Assembly: GCA_016786965.1 (NCBI GenBank) | Contig: JAEUVL010000366.1 | Coordinates: 1 to 10,935 of the forward strand | Length of the DNA: 10,935 nucleotides | Direction: 5' to 3' | From: Chitinophagaceae bacterium | GTDB lineage: Bacteria > Bacteroidota > Bacteroidia > Chitinophagales > Chitinophagaceae | Shown here: piece after piece, positions 4,615 through 10,935 of the stretch | Layout of the letters: every line of letters begins with the position of its first letter | Numbering within the stretch: position 1 is the first letter of the stretch | Position numbers and translations under genes: made by a program | Notes under the pieces: model-generated | What the model was told of the DNA's origin: nothing | The model's database searches: none | What the model saw: the letters and a program-made list of their open reading frames with translations, nothing else

Positions 4615-7458
4615 ATGCAAATGGTAAAAAAGCTCTGGTTGCTATTGCTATCGGCAATGGTTATGACTCCAGTAGTTCTGGCACAGATCAATGTGGCACA
4701 ACCGATGCCGCTTGATCCTAAAGTAAAGATCGGCAGGCTACCGAATGGCCTTACTTATTATATACGCCACAACACATTACCTGAAAAAAGGGTGGAGATG
4801 CGCCTGGTGGTAAATGCTGGTTCTGTATTAGAAGAGGAAGATCAGTTGGGCCTGGCCCATTTTATGGAACACATGAATTTTAACGGTACTAAGCGTTTTC
4901 CAAAAAATGAACTGGTAAGCTATCTGCAAAGTATAGGTGTGCAATTTGGCGCTGACCTGAATGCATATACAAGTTTTGACGAAACAGTATACATATTGCC
5001 TGTACCCACCGACAAACCCGAACTGGTAAACAAGGGCCTTCAAATACTTGAAGATTGGGCCCATAATGCCTTACTCGATTCGGTAGAAATAGAAAAAGAG
5101 AGAGGAGTGGTAATAGAAGAGTGGCGCCTCAGCCGGGGTGCCGAAGAGCGGATGATGAAACAAACCCTGCCTGTGCAGTACCGCGGCTCCCGCTATGCTG
5201 AACGTCTGCCTATTGGCACCAAAGAATCACTGGAAAGGTTTTCGCCTGCGGCGCTGCGGCGTTTTTACAAAGACTGGTACCGGCCCGATCTGCAGGCCAT
5301 CGTCATCGTTGGTGATATTGACGTAAACGATATGGAGCAAAAGATCAAGGAAACTTTCAGCGATATACCCGCACCAACCATGCCCCGCAAAAGGGAAGTC
5401 TTCCCTGTACCAGACCATACGGAAACTTTATCAGTAGTGGCCAAGGATAAAGAAACAGCTTTTCCTTCTGTAGAAGTGATGTTTAAAAAAGACCCTATGC
5501 CGGAAACGAGTATTGGTGATTATACCCGGTATATGAACCGTCGCCTTTTTACCGGCATGCTTAATAACCGCCTGCGGGAGCTGACACTGAAAGCAAACCC
5601 TCCGTTTGTTGGCGCCGGCTCTTACTATGGTAACAGCTATGCCAGAACCAAAGATGCTTTTCAGTTGTCTGCCAATACAAGCGATACCGGCATGGCCCGC
5701 TCTTTATATGCATTGATGGAAGAAAACAGGCGGCTTCTCCTGTACGGATTTACACAGGCAGAATTTGACCTGCAGAAAAAACAATTGCAAAGTTTCTACG
5801 ACCGGATATTCAATGAACGGGAAAAAGAAGAATCCTATAAATATGTGGATGAGTATGTAAATAATTTTCTCATCAATGAGCCGATACCCGGCATAGAATG
5901 GGAGTATGATTTTGTAAAACAATACCTCGCTGCTGTAAAACTTGAAGATGTAAATAAGCTGGCTGCACAATGGATCACCAAAGACAATATGGTGGTAACA
6001 CTGAATGCACCGGATAAAGAAGGGGTAAAAATTCCTTCCGATGAGGAAATAAAAAACCTGCTGTCGGCAGTGGATATTGCTAAAATAGAACCCATCAAGG
6101 ATAAAGTACTGGCTACAACACTGATGGATGCGTCGAAATTGAAACCGGGCAAGATCATCAGTTCCAAAACGGATGAGGAGCTGGGTACCACTACCGTAAA
6201 ACTTTCGAATGGCGCTACGGTGGTACTAAAAAATACCAACTTTAAAAATGATGAGATCATTTTCAGGGCTTTCAGCAAAGGAGGGCATTCGCTGGTAAAA
6301 GATGCAGACTATCATTCTGCCATCAATGCAGCACCTATTGTGTCGCAAAGCGGAGTAGGAAATTTTTCCGCTATCGACCTCGGCAATATGCTAAAAGGTA
6401 AAAGCACTGCTCTCAATCCCAATATAGCATCTTACAGCGAAGGTTTGAATGGCAGCACTATACCAAAAGAAACAGAAACGCTTTTGCAACTTATCCATCT
6501 TTATTTTACGGCTCCGCGGAAAGATAAAGACGCCTTTGAATCTTTTAAAACCAGACAAAAGCAACTGTTTGCCAACCTGGGAGCTAACCCGCAGATCTAT
6601 TTCAGCACCGAGTTTCAAAAGATGATGACACAAAACCATCCCCGGGGCGGCGGACTACCCAAGCCGGAAGATTTTGACAAGATCAACCTGGACCGGAGCA
6701 TACAGTTATACAAAGAACGTTTTGCCAATGCAGGTGATTTTACATTCCTCTTTGTAGGTTCTTTTAATGAAGAAACGATACTGCCATTGCTGGAAAAATA
6801 TATTGGCAGCCTTCCGTCCATGCCCAAAAAAGAAACATTTAAAGACCTGGGCATCCGTCCACCAGCTGGAAAAGTGGACAAGGTCATTCAAAAAGGAGAA
6901 GATCCTAAAAGCCTGGTGACGATGGTATTTACCTCCCCGGTTACCTACAACAGCACGGATGCTTATACACTCAGCAGCCTGGCCGAACTGATGAATATTA
7001 AACTTACCGAACAACTGAGGGAAGAGAAAGGTGGTGTGTACGGGGTGAATGCTTCAGGAAGCATGAACAGGGTGCCTTACAGTTATTCTTCTTTCAATAT
7101 TACATTTCCCTGTGCCCCGGAAAATGTGGACACCCTGACAAAAGCTGCGCTGGATGAACTTAGAAAGATCATTAAAAGCGGGGTAACGGCAGAAGACCTT
7201 GAAAAAATAAAAGAACAGCAAAAGCGGAAACTGGAAGTGGAAATAAAACAAAACCAGTTCTGGATGACCAACCTGTATGATGCTTATTATTACGGCAGCA
7301 AACCATCGGACATCCTTAACAAACAAAAATTAATTGACGAACTTTCGTCCAAGATGATACAGGATGTGGCGAAGAAATACATCAACCTGGATAGTTTTAT
7401 CAAGGCCATTTTAAACCCGGAAAAACAAGGGGACAAGCCGCCGTTGAAAGGTTTTTAA
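4615..7458 (+). CDS. M16 family zinc metallopeptidase, pitrilysin-like, exported
   Basis: The 947-residue product starts with a signal peptide (hydrophobic 7-22, cleavage after A23 before Q24) and so probably works in the periplasm or outer envelope. The inverted zinc motif H82-F-M-E85-H86 gives two His ligands and the catalytic Glu; the third ligand is probably E162 in EKERGVV, about 75 residues further on, as in M16 enzymes. A first M16 domain (about 40-190) is followed by an M16C-type domain with FYKDWYRPD (217-225). A second M16 half begins near 523 and lacks HxxEH, so it is the inactive half of the clam-shell; the LREEKGGVYGV segment (801-811) matches the conserved C-terminal part near the substrate-binding Tyr. 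These peptidases usually degrade peptides held inside the chamber; the substrate here is unknown. An ATG at 4621 is an alternative start with an equally good signal peptide. The SRPBCC gene follows after 24 bp. Confidence 0.95.
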   Translation: MQMVKKLWLLLLSAMVMTPVVLAQINVAQPMPLDPKVKIGRLPNGLTYYIRHNTLPEKRVEMRLVVNAGSVLEEEDQLGLAHFMEHMNFNGTKRFPKNELVSYLQSIGVQFGADLNAYTSFDETVYILPVPTDKPELVNKGLQILEDWAHNALLDSVEIEKERGVVIEEWRLSRGAEERMMKQTLPVQYRGSRYAERLPIGTKESLERFSPAALRRFYKDWYRPDLQAIVIVGDIDVNDMEQKIKETFSDIPAPTMPRKREVFPVPDHTETLSVVAKDKETAFPSVEVMFKKDPMPETSIGDYTRYMNRRLFTGMLNNRLRELTLKANPPFVGAGSYYGNSYARTKDAFQLSANTSDTGMARSLYALMEENRRLLLYGFTQAEFDLQKKQLQSFYDRIFNEREKEESYKYVDEYVNNFLINEPIPGIEWEYDFVKQYLAAVKLEDVNKLAAQWITKDNMVVTLNAPDKEGVKIPSDEEIKNLLSAVDIAKIEPIKDKVLATTLMDASKLKPGKIISSKTDEELGTTTVKLSNGATVVLKNTNFKNDEIIFRAFSKGGHSLVKDADYHSAINAAPIVSQSGVGNFSAIDLGNMLKGKSTALNPNIASYSEGLNGSTIPKETETLLQLIHLYFTAPRKDKDAFESFKTRQKQLFANLGANPQIYFSTEFQKMMTQNHPRGGGLPKPEDFDKINLDRSIQLYKERFANAGDFTFLFVGSFNEETILPLLEKYIGSLPSMPKKETFKDLGIRPPAGKVDKVIQKGEDPKSLVTMVFTSPVTYNSTDAYTLSSLAELMNIKLTEQLREEKGGVYGVNASGSMNRVPYSYSSFNITFPCAPENVDTLTKAALDELRKIIKSGVTAEDLEKIKEQQKRKLEVEIKQNQFWMTNLYDAYYYGSKPSDILNKQKLIDELSSKMIQDVAKKYINLDSFIKAILNPEKQGDKPPLKGF

Positions 7459-7482
7459 GATCAAAGCAAAAAAAACATTACG

Positions 7483-8055
7483 ATGAAATTCGCCCGACTA
7501 CTTTTCTTCTTTTTTCTTGCTCTTCTTGCAGCTACAGCAGCGCTGTCTTTTATGTTGCCCTCGCATCAAAAGATAGAAAAGTCCATTACTATCAATGCTC
7601 CGGCTGCTGCTATCTATAATGAAGTTCGGTCACTGGAAAATTTCAACCGGGTTTCTGTGTGGAACCAGCAAGATTCGACGATTCAATACACAAAATCCGG
7701 CAACGATGGTACTGTGGGTGCCAGTACTTCCTGGAAAGGTGACCCTGAAATATCCGGTGAGGGGAAGATAGAAATATCTGAACTGATACCGAACCATACA
7801 GTAGCACATAACATAGAGTTTTCCAAACCCAAAAAAGGCAATGCCGCATCTACTTTTTCTATTATTGAAAAAGATAAGAATTCCACTACTGTTACCTGGT
7901 ATTTTAAAGTGGCTACACCGCGGCCCTGGAATATCTTCAATCTCTTCTTTAGCCTGGACAAACAAATGGGGAAAGATTTTGATACCGGCCTTGCTGCTCT
8001 TAAGCTTTATATGGAAGCGAAGCAGCTTAATACTACGCCCCCGGTAAAGCCATAG
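7483..8055 (+). CDS. SRPBCC-domain protein with N-terminal membrane anchor
   Basis: The 190-residue product has a hydrophobic N-terminal segment (about 5-25) without a clear cleavage site, so it is probably a signal anchor with the rest outside the cytoplasm. Residues about 30-178 look like an SRPBCC/polyketide-cyclase-type helix-grip domain: the opening beta strand ITINAPAAAIYNEV (35-48) and the following LENFNRVSVW (51-60) match the family pattern of a strand, a helix and an aromatic turn. The family binds hydrophobic ligands in an internal cavity; no catalytic residues can be named, and the ligand is unknown. The last 15 residues are Pro/Thr-rich and likely flexible. The gene lies 24 bp behind the M16 peptidase with no promoter or terminator between, so the two are probably co-transcribed. 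No Shine-Dalgarno sequence is present; the leader is A-rich. Confidence 0.85.
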   Translation: MKFARLLFFFFLALLAATAALSFMLPSHQKIEKSITINAPAAAIYNEVRSLENFNRVSVWNQQDSTIQYTKSGNDGTVGASTSWKGDPEISGEGKIEISELIPNHTVAHNIEFSKPKKGNAASTFSIIEKDKNSTTVTWYFKVATPRPWNIFNLFFSLDKQMGKDFDTGLAALKLYMEAKQLNTTPPVKP

Positions 8056-8083
8056 GAGTTCCAATACCTTTTATATAATCTTC

Positions 8084-8114
8084 TTTGCCAGCGCTGGCTT
8101 TATCAGTAAGTTTA
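8084..8114 (+). promoter_or_regulatory. Candidate -33/-7 promoter of the Asp-box protein gene
   Basis: TTTG (8084-8087) is separated by exactly 19 bp from TAAGTTTA (8107-8114), a 5-of-6 match to the fixed positions of TAnnTTTG. Both elements and the spacing fit Bacteroidota promoters better than any other site in the window. Transcription would start near 8120, giving a leader of about 15 nt. It lies in the 79-bp gap after the SRPBCC gene, so the third gene can be expressed separately from the M16-SRPBCC pair. Confidence 0.5.
8087..8098. repeat. 12-bp perfect palindrome GCCAGCGCTGGC, possible operator
   Basis: This GC-rich palindrome stands out in an AT-rich gap and sits immediately downstream of the predicted -33 box, inside the promoter spacer. 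It has no T-tract and no proper loop, so it is a poor terminator; a protein-binding site is more likely. This is inference from position and symmetry only. Confidence 0.45.
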
Positions 8115-8130
8115 GGATTCCAAAACTTAC
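8106..8130 (+). repeat. Inverted repeat overlapping the -7 element and leader of the Asp-box gene
   Basis: GTAAGTTT (8106-8113) and AAACTTAC (8123-8130) are perfect 8-bp inverted arms around a 9-nt centre. The left arm coincides with the predicted -7 element and the right arm ends 4 bp before the ATG at 8135. If transcription began upstream, for example from the M16 operon, the hairpin would form in the mRNA next to the start codon. Confidence 0.45.
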
Positions 8131-8134
8131 CGGT

Positions 8135-10935
8135 ATGTATAAAAAACCATTACTGCTTCTTGTTCTTTTGTATGCTTTCTCTGCAACGGCTCAAAAAATC
8201 TCTCTTTCCCAATTCAAAAACTGGAAACCCCGCAATATTGGTCCCGCTGGTATGAGTGGCCGGGTAACGGCTATTGATGCTATAGTTAATAACCCCAATA
8301 CGATCTACGTGGGCGCTGCCTCTGGTGGTGTATGGAAAACAGAGAACAGTGGTCATTCCTGGACACCTGTTTTTGATGAACAGCCGATCCAAAATATTGG
8401 CGCTATTGCCATTCAGCAATCTAATCCTTCTGTAGTATGGGTAGGCACGGGCGAAGGCAATCCCCGTAACTCACTGAACCTGGGTGCGGGCATTTACCGT
8501 ACCCTGGATGCGGGCAAGACCTGGAAGAAAATGGGGCTTGATAAAACTGTTTGCATCCACCGTATTGTGATCGATCCATCCAATGCCAATACAATTTATG
8601 CAGCCGCCATTGGCAACCCTTACGCTGAACACAGCGAAAGAGGGGTATTCAAATCAACAGATGGTGGTGAAACCTGGAACAAGATTTTATATACTAATGA
8701 TACGACGGGCTGTGCCGACCTGGTGATGGACCCTTCTAATCCTAACAAACTCATTGCTGCCATGTGGCAGTTTCGCCGTACCCCCTGGAACCTTACCAGT
8801 GGTGGTGCCGGCAGCGGTTTATACATTACTGTGGACGGAGGAAAGAACTGGCAAAAACTTTCTAAAGAAGATGGATTGCCTGATGGTCAACTCGGCCGTA
8901 TCGGTATTGCTTTTGCCCGCAGTATGCCTTCGAGAGTATATGCAAAAGTGGAGGCTGCTAAGAACGGGTTGTATAAAAGTGATGATGGTGGTTTTAAATG
9001 GACATTGGTGAACAGTAATCCCGACCAGGTAACGGACAGGCCTTTTTACTACCAGGAAATATATGTGGACCCGCAAAACGAGAACCGTATTTATGATGTG
9101 CACAGCACCATCACCTTCAGTGAGGATGGTGGTAAGTCATTCTCCACGATGATCCCTTACTCTGGTATTCATCCGGACCACCATGCCTGGTGGATCAACC
9201 CGCTTGATCCCAACCATATCATTGAAGGGAATGATGGCGGTATCGGTATATCAAGAGACAGGGGTAAGAACTGGATCTTTGATGAAAAGATCCCTGTTGG
9301 GCAATTTTATCACATCAACGTGGACAATGAAATGCCGTATAATGTAATGGGTGGTATGCAGGACAACGGGAGCTGGCATGGCCCTGCTTATACCTGGACC
9401 AACGGTGGCATCCGCAACTACTACTGGAACAATGTTGGTGGTGGTGATGGCTTTGATGTAATGCCTGATGCGGAAGATGCCAGTTGGGTGTATAGCATGA
9501 GCCAGGGCGGTAATGTGGGAAGAAGGAACTGGAAAACCGGCGAAGGCTGGTTCATCAAACCACCGGCACTGGACCCCGGCCTGATGCTGCGCTTCAACTG
9601 GAATTCTGCCATTGCGCAAGATCCGTTCAATAAGCAAACCATCTACTTCGGCAGCCAGTTCCTGCATAAGAGCAATGATAAAGGTGTGAACTGGGAAACG
9701 GTTTCTCCCGACCTGACAATGAATGATACGAACCGCATCAAAGCGTTTCAAAATACTGGGGGACTGACAATGGACATCACGGGTGCTGAAACATACGGGT
9801 GTATTTTAACCATTGCGCCTTCGGCCAAAGAGAATGGCACTGTTTGGATAGGTACTGATGATGGCAATGTGCAACTGACTAGAGATGGTGGAAAAACGTG
9901 GACCAATTTCCGTGGAAAGATCCCTGGGTTGCCCGTGGGTTGCTGGATACCCCAGATCGTTGCTTCCCGGCATAATGCGGGTGAAGCATTTGTGGTGGCG
10001 AACGACTACCGCCGCGGCGATTTCAAACCTTATTTTTTCAGAACAACCGATCATGGAAAAACATGGACCCGCATGGCTGATGAAAATAAAGTAAGAGGCT
10101 ATGCTTTATGTATGATACAGGACCCTGCGGAGCCGAACCTGATCTTTCTTGGTACCGAGCATGGGCTTTGGGTAAGCCTGGACAATGGGCTTACTTATGA
10201 GCAATGGAAAAATGGCTATCCGTCTGTTTCGACGTATGACCTGGCGATACAGGAAAGAGAAGCTGATCTTGTAATTGCGACTTTTGGCCGTGCCTTGTGG
10301 GTGCTGGATGATATTCGTCCGCTGCGTAAACTGGCTGCTATGAAAGGGCAGGCCCTTGCTTCACCCATTACAGCGTTTCCTGCACCTGATGCAGTGCAGG
10401 CACAATACAAAGCCGCACCTGGATATGAATGGAGCACTTACGGACTGTGGGATGCGGAGAACAGACGCCGGGGAGCGGCCGTTTCATTTTTTATCAATAA
10501 GCCAAAGATGGCTGCTGACTCTGCCAGTAAACAACCTGCTGCACAAGCAGCTGCACCAGCCGCTCCGCAAGGCGGTGGTGGCGGAAGAGGTGGCGGTGGC
10601 CGCTTTGCCGGGGGCGGTGGTGGACGAGGAGACAGTGCTACTGTAAGAATATACAATGCTAACAATGAACTCATCCGTGCGCTGCGGTGGAGTATTGATA
10701 CGGGCTTCAACCGGATGTACTGGGGTATGGAAGAGAAAGGTGTTCGCCAGCCAGGATCGGCCAAGCCTGCACCGGGTGCTCCTGAGCCTGGCGGCTTCCA
10801 GGTATTGCCCGGCACCTACAAATTAGTAATGAGCTATGCCCGTGCCAGTGACTCCACATACGTAACTGTAAAAGATGATCCGAGACTGGGCAACCGTAAT
10901 GATATTAAGCTGGCGCAAAGAAGAGTGTTTGAGCG
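8135..10935 (+). CDS. Exported Asp-box beta-propeller protein, sortilin/VPS10-like family (3' end outside window)
   Basis: The frame is open for 933 codons from the ATG at 8135 and leaves the window without a stop; relatives are usually about 1,000-1,100 residues, so the C-terminal tip is missing. A signal peptide (hydrophobic 6-17, cleavage after A19 before Q20) shows export. The body has eleven Asp-box motifs of the form S/T-x-D-x-G-x-x-W/F/Y, with minor variants, at 69, 123, 174, 232, 282, 329, 373, 513, 582, 637 and 681, which mark beta-propeller blades as in the VPS10/sortilin and BNR families. Family-typical segments are GMSGRVTAI (39-47), ASGGVWKT, DHHAWW, GNDGG and GQFYHI. An Ala/Pro stretch and a Gly/Arg tract (about 802-832) lead into a C-terminal beta-sandwich-like region (TVRIYNANNELIRAL onward) resembling FlgD-type Ig domains. 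Such proteins are often labelled glycosyl hydrolases, but no glycosidase active site is visible; a binding or scaffold role is more cautious. It follows the SRPBCC gene by 79 bp with its own promoter candidate. Confidence 0.93.
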   Translation, partial: MYKKPLLLLVLLYAFSATAQKISLSQFKNWKPRNIGPAGMSGRVTAIDAIVNNPNTIYVGAASGGVWKTENSGHSWTPVFDEQPIQNIGAIAIQQSNPSVVWVGTGEGNPRNSLNLGAGIYRTLDAGKTWKKMGLDKTVCIHRIVIDPSNANTIYAAAIGNPYAEHSERGVFKSTDGGETWNKILYTNDTTGCADLVMDPSNPNKLIAAMWQFRRTPWNLTSGGAGSGLYITVDGGKNWQKLSKEDGLPDGQLGRIGIAFARSMPSRVYAKVEAAKNGLYKSDDGGFKWTLVNSNPDQVTDRPFYYQEIYVDPQNENRIYDVHSTITFSEDGGKSFSTMIPYSGIHPDHHAWWINPLDPNHIIEGNDGGIGISRDRGKNWIFDEKIPVGQFYHINVDNEMPYNVMGGMQDNGSWHGPAYTWTNGGIRNYYWNNVGGGDGFDVMPDAEDASWVYSMSQGGNVGRRNWKTGEGWFIKPPALDPGLMLRFNWNSAIAQDPFNKQTIYFGSQFLHKSNDKGVNWETVSPDLTMNDTNRIKAFQNTGGLTMDITGAETYGCILTIAPSAKENGTVWIGTDDGNVQLTRDGGKTWTNFRGKIPGLPVGCWIPQIVASRHNAGEAFVVANDYRRGDFKPYFFRTTDHGKTWTRMADENKVRGYALCMIQDPAEPNLIFLGTEHGLWVSLDNGLTYEQWKNGYPSVSTYDLAIQEREADLVIATFGRALWVLDDIRPLRKLAAMKGQALASPITAFPAPDAVQAQYKAAPGYEWSTYGLWDAENRRRGAAVSFFINKPKMAADSASKQPAAQAAAPAAPQGGGGGRGGGGRFAGGGGGRGDSATVRIYNANNELIRALRWSIDTGFNRMYWGMEEKGVRQPGSAKPAPGAPEPGGFQVLPGTYKLVMSYARASDSTYVTVKDDPRLGNRNDIKLAQRRVFE
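10511..10633 (+). repeat. Low-complexity Ala/Pro then Gly/Arg coding tract
   Basis: Within the Asp-box protein, residues 793-812 are rich in Ala, Gln and Pro, and residues 813-832 consist almost wholly of Gly with interspersed Arg in three RGG-like blocks. The DNA is correspondingly GGC/GGT-rich and locally much more GC-rich than its surroundings. It separates the propeller region from the C-terminal beta-sandwich and should be a flexible linker. Confidence 0.85.

Noticed and set aside
5835..6278. 147-codon Ser/Phe-rich open frame on the minus strand inside the M16 gene
   Set aside because: It is wholly antisense to the conserved peptidase and shows no protein family features.
7630..8064. 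144-codon minus-strand open frame opposite the SRPBCC gene
   Set aside because: The plus-strand reading matches a known fold with an N-terminal anchor and fits the operon; the antisense frame has neither.
8087..8098. GCCAGCGCTGGC palindrome as a transcription terminator after the SRPBCC gene
   Set aside because: As a hairpin it would have only a 4-bp stem with a 4-nt loop, and no T-run follows.
10438..10815. Proline-rich open frame on the minus strand
   Set aside because: It is the reverse reading of the Gly-rich tract of the Asp-box protein; the proline runs come only from complementing GGC/GGT codons.
1..10935. Mobile element, CRISPR array, tRNA/rRNA genes or phage-defence cluster
   Set aside because: I saw no transposase or integrase, terminal repeats, regularly spaced repeats, tRNA-like cloverleaf or defence-associated domain; all recognised genes are housekeeping, catabolic or envelope genes with similar base composition.

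Overview
The window looks like ordinary chromosomal DNA of a Bacteroidota bacterium, probably a Chitinophagaceae-type member (order and family are inference). The grounds are: several promoters with the Bacteroidota -7 consensus TAnnTTTG, a general lack of Shine-Dalgarno sequences with A-rich leaders instead, signal peptides cleaved just before Gln, a short-LID adenylate kinase, and protein families typical of the phylum (a DUF1569 protein, a secreted Asp-box/VPS10-like protein, a pitrilysin-like M16 protease).

Left part (1-3044): a 3'-truncated paaZ on the minus strand, for the bifunctional ring-opening enzyme of aerobic phenylacetyl-CoA catabolism. A 284-bp AT-rich intergenic region separates it from a divergent small lipoprotein with a His-rich segment after the acylated Cys. 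This gene converges on a minus-strand DUF1569 (DinB-like fold) gene.

Middle (3085-4565): adk (minus) and a secreted or lipid-anchored methionine-(R)-sulfoxide reductase, msrB (plus), are divergent around a short regulatory region carrying perfect -7 elements on both strands. Each gene ends in a perfect 10-bp-stem intrinsic terminator.

Right part (4563-10935): three co-directional genes for envelope or exported proteins: a 947-residue M16 zinc peptidase, then 24 bp later an N-terminally anchored SRPBCC-domain protein (probable operon), then a large Asp-box beta-propeller protein of the sortilin/VPS10-like family that runs off the window end. The last gene appears to have its own -33/-7 promoter with a 12-bp perfect palindrome in the spacer, so it may be separately regulated.

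I found no mobile element, CRISPR array, tRNA or rRNA, and nothing that clearly amounts to a new biological system. The points most worth a second look are the palindromes inside two predicted promoter spacers, the His-rich putatively surface-exposed lipoprotein, and the Ala/Gly/Arg-rich insert in the Asp-box protein.
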